Shown: in pieces, positions 53,725 to 63,183 of the stretch
Layout of the letters: each line of letters opens with the position of its first letter
Position numbering within the stretch: position 1 is the first letter of the stretch
Origin: DATEOR01 sp963841425
Lineage (GTDB): Bacteria; Actinomycetota; Thermoleophilia; Gaiellales; Gaiellaceae
NCBI GenBank assembly: GCA_963841425.1
Contig: CAWJCL010000002.1
Location: forward strand, 744,001-808,000
Length of the DNA: 64,000 bases
Direction of reading: 5' to 3'
Notes under the pieces: generated by a model
What the model was told of the DNA's origin: nothing
What the model saw: only the letters and a program-made list of their open reading frames with translations
Databases searched by the model: none
Translations under genes and position numbers: made by a program

Positions 53725-53791
53725 GTTGACTATTGTCGCAATGGCTCCAACGGGGGAGGCAAGCCGAAAAACCCCCGCTAAGGTCGGATTT

Positions 53792-54058
53792 ATGGCGAAG
53801 GCCGCGGTTGTCGGCGTCGACGTGGCAGCGGTCGAGGAGCACCTTGCACGCTACGTCGTCTCGTGCCCCCTCTGCAAAGGGGTGGGCCAGCTCGGCGTGG
53901 CGCACGAAGAGTGCACGATCGTCTCCGGTGCCGATGCGAAGGACGGAATCTCCGTCGTCGTCGTCCTCTGCAAGCGCTGCGGCTACCTGATGACGCTCGC
54001 CGCCGACCAGATCCTCCCCAAGAAGCCCTCGGCCAAGCCCAGGGCGAAAGCCGCCTGA
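53792..54058 (+). CDS. Hypothetical small Cys4 protein
   Basis: The 88-residue protein contains CPLC near residue 25 and CKRC near 60, so it may bind zinc. The middle is variable and ends in a Lys/Ala-rich tail (KKPSAKPRAKAA). An AAGG ribosome site lies about 8 bases before the ATG at 53792. It diverges from the glycosyltransferase gene. No family is recognised. Confidence 0.65.
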   Translation: MAKAAVVGVDVAAVEEHLARYVVSCPLCKGVGQLGVAHEECTIVSGADAKDGISVVVVLCKRCGYLMTLAADQILPKKPSAKPRAKAA

Positions 54059-54072
54059 CCTCCCAGCAGGGA

Positions 54073-54098
54073 GGGCGGCCGCCCGAAGGCGGCCGCCC
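54073..54098. terminator. Bidirectional terminator hairpin
   Basis: A perfect 11-bp stem GGGCGGCCGCC/GGCGGCCGCCC with CGAA loop lies between two convergent genes. No clear U-run follows, but the position and strength suggest a shared terminator. Confidence 0.65.
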
Positions 54099-54106
54099 GC
54101 AATCGG

Positions 54107-54370
54107 TTAGGCCGCTTCCTTCACGCGGCGCGAATCGCGCTCGAGCCGTTCCTCGGTCCGGGCACGCGCGTGGATGAGCTCCGGCGAGCCGAAGCGCTTC
54201 CGGGCCTCGGCGGTCCGGTATTCGCCCCAGAGCTCGTCGATGGTCTTCGAGAGGCCGGCGAGCTCGGCCGACGTCTCGGCATCTGATCCCTGAGCGAGCC
54301 GGTCCCACAGCTCGGCGCGTCGCGCAATCGCCTGGTCCAGCTCCTCACGGATCTCGTTTGTTGTACGCAC
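54107..54370 (-). CDS. Hypothetical helical protein
   Basis: The 87-residue protein (GTG start) is predicted to be almost entirely helical: NEIREELDQAIARRAELWDRL, then ELAGLSKTIDELWGEYRTAEA and a basic tail. No family is recognised. It lies directly downstream of tRNA-Thr, with which it may be co-transcribed. Confidence 0.6.
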   Translation of the reverse strand: MRTTNEIREELDQAIARRAELWDRLAQGSDAETSAELAGLSKTIDELWGEYRTAEARKRFGSPELIHARARTEERLERDSRRVKEAA

Positions 54371-54415
54371 AACCTCTTTAACGAGGCTGCGCGAACTGTC
54401 ATTCCGTCCGAAAGG

Positions 54416-54488
54416 AGCCGGAGGCGGGACTCGAACCCACGGCCTAGCGCTTACAAGGCGCTTGCTCTACCAGCTGAGCTACTCCGGC
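54416..54488 (-). tRNA. tRNA-Thr (TGT anticodon)
   Basis: The minus strand reads as a 73-nt tRNA. The acceptor is GCCGGAG/CTCCGGC and the D-arm GCTCAGCTGGTAGAGC. The anticodon stem AGCGC/GCGCT holds loop CTTGTAA (anticodon TGT), and the T-arm is CGTGGGTTCGAGTCCCGC. CCA is not encoded. It follows sigH on the same strand, as often seen near the secE/nusG region. Confidence 0.97.
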
Positions 54489-54505
54489 CGACCCGCCCAG
54501 AATAG

Positions 54506-55168
54506 CTAGTCGAGAACCGCGCGCTCCTGCTGGTGCTGGAGGACCTTCCGCTTCACGCGCTGCAGGGCGTTGTCGATCGTCTTCGTGTCGCAGCCGAGGC
54601 CTTCGGCCATCTCCTCGTAGGAGTTGCCCTCGAGATAGAGCCGGAGAGCGTCGCTCTCGAGCGGCGAGAGGCCGGTGCCGAGGCAGAAGACGAGGCTCTG
54701 TAGCTCCTCGGTCGAGATGACGCACACGACGGGATCGTCGACCCCCGGCCCGGGAAGCGCGTCGCCCAGAGTACAGTCCCCGTCTTCTTGGCCCGCAGGC
54801 GTGTGGCTGAACGACACGTACGTGTTCAGCGGCGCGTGCTTGAAGCGTGTCGCCGTCTTGATCGCCGTGATGATTTGCCGCGTGATGCAGAGCTCGGCGA
54901 AGCTCCGGAACGAGGTGTCCTTGTCGGAGCGAAAGTCACGCACGGCCTTGTAGAGGCCGACGAGGCCCTCCTGGATGAGGTCATCCGCGTCGCCCCCGGC
55001 GATGAAGTACGAGCTCGCCTTCAGGCGCACGAAGCCGGTGTAGCGGCGCAGGAGCGCGTCCATCGCGGCGGAGTCCCCGTTCCTGGCACGGAGGACGAGC
55101 CGTAAATCCTCGACTTCTCGTTGAGTCTTTTCCTGCGGGCGGGCCGTAGCGAGCTGGCGGCGGGGCAT
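54506..55168 (-). CDS. sigH: SigH-like RNA polymerase sigma factor
   Basis: The 220-residue sigma-70 family protein has region 2 (DLIQEGLVGLYKAVRDF; FRSFAELCITRQIITAI) and region 4 (LSPLESDALRLYLEGNSYEEMAEGLGCDTKTIDNALQRVKRKV), with no region 1 or 3. Length and gene order (cysS-rlmB-yacP-sigH) match the Firmicute SigH. AGGAGG lies 8 bases before the ATG at 55168. The SigH regulon in this lineage is unknown. Confidence 0.9.
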   Translation of the reverse strand: MPRRQLATARPQEKTQREVEDLRLVLRARNGDSAAMDALLRRYTGFVRLKASSYFIAGGDADDLIQEGLVGLYKAVRDFRSDKDTSFRSFAELCITRQIITAIKTATRFKHAPLNTYVSFSHTPAGQEDGDCTLGDALPGPGVDDPVVCVISTEELQSLVFCLGTGLSPLESDALRLYLEGNSYEEMAEGLGCDTKTIDNALQRVKRKVLQHQQERAVLD

Positions 55169-55232
55169 CGGCTTTCCTCCTGGGCTTTTGGATGTGCCGG
55201 CGCCGAGGAAAGCGTGCCTCGACAACCCTAAC

Positions 55233-55245
55233 CCTCAACTTGAGG
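55233..55245. promoter_or_regulatory. Palindrome upstream of sigH
   Basis: CCTCAACTTGAGG is a perfect palindrome around a single base, located 65 bases upstream of the sigH ATG. It could be an operator, such as for a MerR-type or similar regulator. A short GGGTTAGGGTT lies next to it. Role unproven. Confidence 0.3.
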
Positions 55246-55275
55246 TCACGATCGTAGCAGGCCGTTCCGAAAAGT

Positions 55276-55701
55276 TCAATGTCGTCTGCGGCGCAAACGC
55301 TCGAGGGCAGAACGCGTGTTCTCATCGAGCGCGTCCTCGATCTGGGAGCGCCCTCCAGCTACCGGCTCAACGCTCTCATCGAGATCCCGCAGGAAGTTCT
55401 TCGACGAGACCCGGCGGGTTTCCTGTCCCGCGGTTCCGCGGATCTCACGATCGGAGGAGATCACCCACACCTCCTCCTGCCTGCGGTGCTCGGCGGCGAG
55501 GCGCTCGATGAGCGCGTCCGCCTGCTCGGCGAAGCGGACGGCCAAATCGCCGTAGGACGTGTCCTCGCCGACGCCGTCGAAGACGACCACGCCGCGTGCA
55601 CCGCGGACTGCGATGAAGCTCGCCAGGCGGTCGACCAGCTCATCGCGCTCCCGGAACGAGCCTGCGTGGAGGATGTTGTACCCGTCGAAGAGATAGAGCA
55701 T
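55276..55701 (-). CDS. yacP: NYN-domain RNase YacP/Rae1 family
   Basis: The 141-residue PIN-like NYN nuclease has the Asp ligand and Asn in YLFDGYNILHAG near residue 6, DxxxE-type acidic residues in GVVVFDGVGEDTS near 43, and SSDREIRGTA near 83. In Bacillus Rae1 cleaves mRNA on the ribosome. It lies between rlmB and sigH as in Firmicutes. The C-terminus is Arg-rich. Confidence 0.88.
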   Translation of the reverse strand: MLYLFDGYNILHAGSFRERDELVDRLASFIAVRGARGVVVFDGVGEDTSYGDLAVRFAEQADALIERLAAEHRRQEEVWVISSDREIRGTAGQETRRVSSKNFLRDLDESVEPVAGGRSQIEDALDENTRSALERLRRRRH

Positions 55702-55718
55702 TCGCTAAGGATGCCCGC

Positions 55719-56387
55719 GTGGGGGCCGAGCGCGCGTATCTCGACGACCTCGTCCGGCACCTGCAGGAGCGTCTCGGCCCGGAGCTCGTCGGCGTCTATG
55801 CCGGCGGCTCGTGGGCTCTCGGCGGCTACGAGCCCGGGCGAAGCGACCTCGACGTGGCCGTCGTCGTACGCACGCCGCTCACCGACGAGGCGGCCGACCG
55901 GATCGTGGCGGAGCTCCGGCACGAGGCCTTACCCTGCCCGGCCCGTGGTCTCGAGCTCGTGGTCTACACGGAGGAAGCGGCCGCCACGTCAACCGTAGAG
56001 CCCGGCTTCGAGCTCAACCTGAACACGGGCGCCGGGCTGACGTTCCGTGCCGACCGCGAGCCCCAGTCCGACGAGAGGCACTGGTTTGCCATCGATCGGA
56101 GCGTCCTCGCCGAACATGGGATCGCGCTCTTCGGCCCTCGGGCGGCCGACGCGTTCGCGCCGATCGCGCCCGACGACCTCCGGCCCGTGCTGGCCGACGT
56201 GCTTCGCTGGTACGAGCGCGAGGCGCCGGAGAGCGATGACGCCGTCCTCAACGCGGGCCGCTCGCTCCGCTTCGCCCGCGACGGGACCTGGCTCCCCAAG
56301 CCGGCGCTTCGTGACTGGGCGGCGGCGCAGCCGGGCACGAGCGCCGAGACCCTCCGCCGCGCGATCGCAGAGCTCGACGCGCGCTAG
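55719..56387 (+). CDS. Nucleotidyltransferase-fold protein (aminoglycoside adenylyltransferase-like)
   Basis: The 222-residue protein has the Pol-beta-type nucleotidyltransferase motif: GGSWALGGYEPGRSDLDVAVV (GS..G..S-D-x-D), with a further catalytic Glu/Asp region LELVVYTEE. A C-terminal helical part follows, as in AadA-like proteins. It may transfer AMP to a small molecule, but resistance is not implied by sequence alone. The start is GTG. It lies on the plus strand between rlmB and yacP on the minus strand, interrupting the conserved order. Confidence 0.75.
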   Translation: MGAERAYLDDLVRHLQERLGPELVGVYAGGSWALGGYEPGRSDLDVAVVVRTPLTDEAADRIVAELRHEALPCPARGLELVVYTEEAAATSTVEPGFELNLNTGAGLTFRADREPQSDERHWFAIDRSVLAEHGIALFGPRAADAFAPIAPDDLRPVLADVLRWYEREAPESDDAVLNAGRSLRFARDGTWLPKPALRDWAAAQPGTSAETLRRAIAELDAR

Positions 56388-57098
56388 CCGCGGCGCTGGC
56401 GCGCGGCTTCGAAGAGCGCCACGCCGGCCGCCACGCTCACGTTCAGCGACTCGACGGCGCCCGAGAGGGGGATCGCGAACGCGTCGTCGCACGACTTGCG
56501 CACGAGGGGACGGAGTCCCCGGCCCTCGGCGCCGAAGACGAGCGCAGCCCCGGTGGTGAAGTCGGCTGACCAGACCGGCGTCTCGGCGTCATCGGAGGCC
56601 GCCCAGACCCAGAGATCGCCCCGCTTCACATCCGTGAGATATCGCGCGAGATTGACGACGACGCCGATCCGCACGTGCTCGACCGCACCCGCCGAGGCCC
56701 TGCAGACCGCCGGCGTCACGCGAGCGGCCTTGTGCTCCGTGACGACGACGCCGGCCGCACCCGCTCCGTCCACGCTGCGACAGACCGCGCCGAGGTTGTG
56801 GGGGTCGGTCACCTGGTCGAGGCAGGCGATCAGCGGCCGCTCGCCCACGGCCAGCTCGTGGGCGTCCGCGTACCTGTACGGCTCGCAGAAAGCGACGACG
56901 CCCTGGTGGTCGCGGCTCCCGGCCAGCTCGTTCAGCTTTCCTTCGCGCTCGACATGGACGCGAAGGCCCGTCTCGCTGCGGAGCCACGACTCGGATGCGA
57001 GCGCCCGCTCGGTCGCAAAGAGCTCGAGGATCTGCCGGCGGCCCGCGCGAATGACTTCTCGGACAGGGACGGCGCCCGTAGACGAGCTCGCGGGTCAA
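56384..57098 (-). CDS. rlmB: 23S rRNA 2'-O-methyltransferase RlmB/TrmH family, frameshifted near 57065
   Basis: The SPOUT methyltransferase has its substrate-binding N-terminus starting with TTG at 57098 (TRELVYGRRP), overlapping the cysS stop. One extra base in CCCTGTCC near 57065 changes frame before VREVIRAGRRQILELF. The catalytic half is intact: DQVTDPHNLGAVCRSVDG, VFGAEGRGL and PLSGAVESLNVSVAAGVALFE, the knotted motifs 1-3. It methylates a 23S rRNA guanosine. Order after cysS is the usual one. Confidence 0.85.
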
Positions 57099-58389
57099 AG
57101 CCTCGCGACGAGCCGGTAGCCGCCGTCGGGCATGTCCTGCATCTCCCAGCCGAGTGCCTCGAGCTCGGCCCGAAGCCGGTCCGCCGCGTCGAAATCTCGC
57201 GCCGCCCGCGCGGCGAAGCGCGCGTCCGCGAGCTCCATCACCTCGGGCGGAGCTTCGGGATGCATGGGCAGCGGAAGGCCGAAGAGGAGAAGCGCCTTGA
57301 ACAGCAGGTCGAGGCGGCCCGCAGCCCGCCATTCGTGCATGAGGGCAAGCGCCGCCGGCGTGTTGAAGTCGTCGTCCAGCGCCTCCGCGAAAGCACTCCA
57401 CTCTCGGACGGAGGCTCCGGTCGGGACGACGAGGCGCGCGTTGCGGAAGTCGTCCGCGACAGTCCTGGCGGCGGCCATGGCCTCGTCCGAGTAGTCGAGC
57501 GGGACCGCGATAGTGGCCGCCGAGGAAGAAGACGAGGATCGCCTCGCGCCCGTAGGTGTCGAGAACCTCGCGCAGCGAGACGATGTTGCCGACCGACTTC
57601 GACATCTTCTTCTCGGAGAGCTGCAGCATTCCGTTGTGCGCCCAGTGGCGGGCGAACGGCCTTCCGGCTCCCCGCGACTGGGCGAGCTCGTTCTCGTGGT
57701 GCGGGAAGCGGAGGTCGAGGCCGCCGCCGTGGATCTCGAACTCGGGGCCGAGGTGCTTCTCCGCCATCGCCGAGCACTCGATGTGCCAGCCCGGGCGGCC
57801 GCGGCCCCAGGGCGAGTCCCAGTGCGGTGTCTTCGTGCTCCTTCGTCGCCTTCCAGAGCGCGAAGTCGCGCGGGTCCTTCCTTCAGGTCGCTCGGCTCCT
57901 GGGCGATCATCTCGTCCGGCCGGGCGCCGGAGAGCTCGCCGTAGGCGGGATAGGCGGGAACGCGGAAGTACACGTCGCCGCCAGACTCGTAGGCGAGCCC
58001 GCGCTCGATCAACTCGCCGATGAGAGCGACGATTTCCGGGATGACCTCGGTCGCGCGCGGCTCGACGTCGGGCCGGCCGAGCCCGAGCTCGTCGGTGTCC
58101 TCGATGTACCATTGCGCGGCCTGCTCGGCGAACTCGGCACTGCCCATCTTCTGCCGCGCGGCCGCCTCGTAGATCTTGTCGTTGATGTCCGTGATGTTCT
58201 CGACGAGCTTGACCTCGTAGCCGCGCTCGCAGGAGCCAGGCGCGCATCCACATGGAGACGACGAACGGCCGCGCATTCCCGATGTGGATCCGCTGGTAGA
58301 CGGTCGGGCCCACAGACGTACATGCCGATCGGGCCCGGCGGCGCGGGCAGCTCGACTTTCTGCCGCGAGGAAGAGTCGTACAGGAGCAT
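57095..58389 (-). CDS. cysS: Cysteinyl-tRNA synthetase, multiply frameshifted
   Basis: CysRS charges tRNA-Cys. Diagnostic motifs lie in different frames. MYVCGPTVYQ and HIGNARPFVV (HIGH-type) are near 58280-58320. VENITDINDKIYEAA follows, then WHIECSAMA and the KMSKS motif (EKKMSKSVGNIVSLREVL) near 57560-57610. The C-terminal region is LDYSDEAMAAARTVADDF to the stop. At least four indels (about 58312, 58235, 57870 and 57510) must be corrected to obtain a full-length protein. As CysRS is normally essential, these are probably sequence errors. A start ATG at 58389 is used. Confidence 0.85.
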
Positions 58390-58421
58390 CGTCCGTGGGG
58401 TTATACCGGGTAAGGTCGCGC

Positions 58422-59169
58422 GTGCCTGAAGTCGTCGTCGTCGCGCTCGTGGGCATCCTCACGGCCCTCGCCACCGGCCTTGGGGCGGTCCCGGTCTTCC
58501 TCTTGGGCGGCCGGGTCGCTGAAGTTCCGGCCCGTTCCTCTGGGGGTTCACCATCGGGCTCATGAGCGTCGCCGCTTTCGTGGGTCTCCTCTTACCCGCG
58601 CTCGACGAGGGCGAGCCCGTGCGCGGTGCTTGCGGGGATCGCCGTCGGCGTGGGCTTCTTGCTTCTTGCCAGGCGCTGGCTGGGGACGCATGAGCTCAGC
58701 CCGACCCGGCTCCGGAGCGCAGGCGGACGCCGCGCGCTGCTCGTCTTCCTCGTCCTCTTCGTGCACAGCCTCCCCGAGGGATTCGCGATCGGCACGGCCT
58801 GGGCATCGAATCGCGAGGGCCTCGGCCTCTTCGTCTTCCTCGCGATCGCGCTCCAGAACATCCCCGAAGGAACGAGCGTCGCCATCCCCATGGCCGGCGA
58901 AGGATTCGGTGCCCGCGACCAGTTCTGGGCCGCGGTCGGGACGAGTGCTCCTCAACCACTCGGTGCAGTGGCCGCCTTCCTCCTGGTCGACGAGATCAGC
59001 GGCCTGCTTCCCTTCTCCTTCGGGTTTGCAGCCGGAGCGATGCTCGCCCTTGTGCTCGTCGAGCTCGTGCCTCAGGCACTGCTCAGCAGGAGCTACGTCG
59101 CCGCGTGCCGGAGGCGCCGCGGTGGGGACCGCCATGATGCTCGCGTTGGCGGGTCTTCTCGGCGTCTAG
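58422..59169 (+). CDS. ZIP-family metal transporter, frameshifted
   Basis: Several reading-frame pieces add up to a ZIP zinc/iron permease. A GTG start at 58422 (VPEVVVVALVGILTALATGLGAVPVFLLGG) is followed by GFTIGLMSVAAFVGLLLPAL and VLVFLVLFVHSLPEGFAIG (HSLPEG, helix IV motif). Later pieces are NIPEGTSVAIPMAGEGF (helix V motif) and AVGTAMMLALAGLLG at the end. At least three indels separate them (about 58530, 58625 and 59110). It would import divalent metal ions. Confidence 0.75.
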
Positions 59170-59170
59170 C

Positions 59171-60406
59171 TCAGCGGCTCTGGAACTGGGCTTCCTCGGT
59201 GGAACCTTTGAGCGCGAGCGTCGAGCTCTCGCCGCCCGAGACCGCCTTTGCGACGAGGTCGAAGTAGCCGGCGCCGACCTCGCGCTGGTGGCGCGTGGCC
59301 GTGTAGCCGTCCTCTTCGAGCTCGAACTCGTGCTCCTGGAGCCGCACGTAGGCGCTCATCCCCTCCGCCGAGTAGCCCCTGGCGAGCTCGAACATCGACG
59401 CGTTCAGAGCATGGAAGCCCGCCAGCGTGATGAACTGGAAGCGGTAGCCCATGCGGCCGAGCTCCTGCTGGAAGGACGCGATCTCGTCGTCGGCGAGATG
59501 GCGCTTCCAGTTGAAGGAGGGCGAGCAGTTGTAGGCGAGGATCTTCCCCGGGAAGCGCTCGTGGACCGCCTCCGCGAAGTCAGCCGCCTCCTGCATGTCC
59601 GGCGTCGAGGTCTCGAACCAGATCAGGTCCGCGTAGGGCGCGTACGCAAGCCCACGCGCGATCGAAGACTCGAGGCCCGGCTGGACGAAGAAGTAGCCCT
59701 CGGGGGTGCGCTCGCCGGTCAGGAACTCGTGGTCGCGCTCGTCGACGTCGCTCGTGATCAGCGTGGCGCTGAGAGCGTCGGTGCGCGCGACGACGATGGT
59801 CGGCACGTCGCAGACGTCGGCGGCGAGCCGGGCCGCGGTCAGCGTGCGCACGAACTGGCTCGTCGGGACGAGCACCTTGCCGCCGAGATGGCCGCACTTC
59901 TTCTCCGAGGCGAGCTGGTCTTCGAAGTGGACGCCGGCGGCGCCGGCTTCGATGAAGGACTTCATCAGCTCGAAAGCGTTCAGCGGCCCGCCGAAGCCGG
60001 CCTCCGCGTCGGCGACGATCGGAGCCAGCCAGTAGCGGTCCGTCCCACCCTCCGCGGCCTCGATCTGGTCGGCTCGGCGAAGCGCGTTGTTCAGTCGGCG
60101 AACGAGCGCCGGCGCGCTCGTCGTCGGGTAAAGGCTCTGATCGGGATAAACCTGTTCCGCCAGATTGGCGTCTGCTGCGACCTGCCAGCCGCTCAGGTAG
60201 ATGGCCTGCAGGCCCGCCTTGACCATCTGCACCGCCTGGCCCCCGGTCATGGCGCCGAGCGCGGCGACGTAGTCCTCGGCCTGCAGAAGCTGCCAGAGGC
60301 GCTCCGCGCCGAGGCGGGCGAGGGTGTGCTCCACGCGGATGGTCCCCCCGAGCCGTTCCACGTCCTCTTCGGTGTACAGCCGTTCGATTCCGTTCCAGCG
60401 GTCCAT
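59171..60406 (-). CDS. aceA: Isocitrate lyase
   Basis: First glyoxylate-bypass enzyme, cleaving isocitrate to succinate and glyoxylate. The 411-residue protein has the KKCGH signature (ASEKKCGHLGGKVLVPT near residue 170), SGWQVAADAN, ADAEAGFGG and NCSPSFNWKRHL. It begins MDRWNGIERLYTEEDVERLGG. GGAGGG is 6 bases before the ATG at 60406. It lies 11 bp after malate synthase. Confidence 0.97.
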   Translation of the reverse strand: MDRWNGIERLYTEEDVERLGGTIRVEHTLARLGAERLWQLLQAEDYVAALGAMTGGQAVQMVKAGLQAIYLSGWQVAADANLAEQVYPDQSLYPTTSAPALVRRLNNALRRADQIEAAEGGTDRYWLAPIVADAEAGFGGPLNAFELMKSFIEAGAAGVHFEDQLASEKKCGHLGGKVLVPTSQFVRTLTAARLAADVCDVPTIVVARTDALSATLITSDVDERDHEFLTGERTPEGYFFVQPGLESSIARGLAYAPYADLIWFETSTPDMQEAADFAEAVHERFPGKILAYNCSPSFNWKRHLADDEIASFQQELGRMGYRFQFITLAGFHALNASMFELARGYSAEGMSAYVRLQEHEFELEEDGYTATRHQREVGAGYFDLVAKAVSGGESSTLALKGSTEEAQFQSR

Positions 60407-60417
60407 CGGGAGCCCTC

Positions 60418-61971
<1,554 letters not shown>

Positions 61972-61978
61972 CGCCGTT

Positions 61979-62125
61979 CTAGTCTCGGTCGTGATCGCGC
62001 TCGCACCATTCGGGACAGGTGCAATCCGCGACCTCGGAGGTGCTCAGATAGGAGAGGCGGCGCGGGGGCTCGGGGGGGGCCTCGCGCTCGACCGCATCGA
62101 AGTCGAAGGTGACAGCGGCTTCCAT
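61979..62125 (-). CDS. 48-residue Cys-rich small protein upstream of aceB
   Basis: The reading frame starts with ATG at 62125 and contains CTCPEWCERDHDRD at its end, a Cys/His pattern that could bind a metal. It precedes aceB by 7 bp on the same strand, so it is the first gene of the glyoxylate operon. No family is recognised with confidence. Confidence 0.55.
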   Translation of the reverse strand: MEAAVTFDFDAVEREAPPEPPRRLSYLSTSEVADCTCPEWCERDHDRD

Positions 62126-62165
62126 GATTTCAGGGTACCGCTGTGTCCGGTATTTACACAATGAT

Positions 62166-62193
62166 TTGTTTCGATCACTGTTATCAGTAAAAT
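62166..62193 (+). promoter_or_regulatory. Promoter of LysR gene, leaderless
   Basis: TTGTTT (62166-62171), a 16-base spacer and TAAAAT (62188-62193) precede the LysR GTG at 62200 by 6 bases, implying a leaderless mRNA. The A+T-rich region has TGAT-N8-ATCA, a plausible LysR-type operator for the divergent aceBA operon as well. Confidence 0.5.
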
Positions 62194-62199
62194 CTATCG

Positions 62200-63183
62200 G
62201 TGCTTTTCAATCAGATCTTGGCTTTCGTCGAGACCGCACGGCGGCAGAGCGTCAGCCGGGCGGCTGAGGCGCTCTTCATCTCCCAGCCCGCGTTGACGGC
62301 GAGGCTCAAGGGGCTCGAGTCGGACCTGGGCGCCGAGCTCTTCGTTCGCGGCCCGCGCGGTATGCGGCTCACGGATGCAGGAAACGCCTTCCTCCCCTAC
62401 GCGGCCCGCGCGCTCGAAACGCTCACAGACGGGCGCATGCAGGTCAACGCGCTCGAACGCGGCGGGGCCGGCCGGCTCGCCATCGGGGCCGCGCCCGCGG
62501 TGTCGACTTACGTCTTGCCTGCGCTCCTGAAGCGCTTCTCGGAGGGCTTCCCTCGCGTCCTGGTCAGCGTGCGGACGGGCCACTCGGAGGAGATCCTCGA
62601 CCTCGTCCTGCGGGAGCAGGTGACGCTCGGCCTCGTTCGCGCCCTGCAGCACCCTGAAATCCTGAGCACGCCCCTCTACGAGGACCGCCTGATCCTCGTC
62701 GTCGAGCCCGCTCATCCCTTCGCAGGCGAGGGCCGCATCCGCATGAAGGATCTGGCGGACGAGCAGCTCGTCCAGTTCGACCGGACCTCGAGCTACCACG
62801 ACCTCACGAGCGCGCTCTTCGTCACCGCGGGCGTGTCGCCGGCCGGCCGCATGGAGCTCGACAACATCGACGCTGCGAAGAAGATGGTCGAGCAGGGCTT
62901 CGGCGTCGCGCTCCTGCCACAGACCTCCGTCGCGGACGAGCTCGAGGCCGGCACCCTGGCCGAGGTCGAGGTGGTGGACGCCGCGCCTGTGCGCCGCAAG
63001 ATCGTCGCCATCACCCGGCGGGACGCGGGCCCGCCCGCAGGTCAGCCGAAGGCGTTCCTCGCGACCTTCGAGGAGATCCGCGACGAGCTCACGAGCTGGC
63101 CGCGACGGCCCGCCGCAAAGCCTCGTCGCGCGGCAGAGCGACCAGGACGGTCCAGAGCTCCGGCCCACGGTCGGCCCCGGTGA
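62200..63183 (+). CDS. LysR-family transcriptional regulator
   Basis: The 327-residue protein has an N-terminal helix-turn-helix (SVSRAAEALFISQPALTARLKGLESDLGAELF) and a periplasmic-binding-like effector domain (ending GFGVALLPQTSVADELEAG). It is divergent from the aceBA operon, which suggests that it controls the glyoxylate bypass. The start is GTG. The last ~30 residues are Arg/Pro-rich and overlap gltX by 95 bp on the opposite strand. Confidence 0.92.
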   Translation: MLFNQILAFVETARRQSVSRAAEALFISQPALTARLKGLESDLGAELFVRGPRGMRLTDAGNAFLPYAARALETLTDGRMQVNALERGGAGRLAIGAAPAVSTYVLPALLKRFSEGFPRVLVSVRTGHSEEILDLVLREQVTLGLVRALQHPEILSTPLYEDRLILVVEPAHPFAGEGRIRMKDLADEQLVQFDRTSSYHDLTSALFVTAGVSPAGRMELDNIDAAKKMVEQGFGVALLPQTSVADELEAGTLAEVEVVDAAPVRRKIVAITRRDAGPPAGQPKAFLATFEEIRDELTSWPRRPAAKPRRAAERPGRSRAPAHGRPR

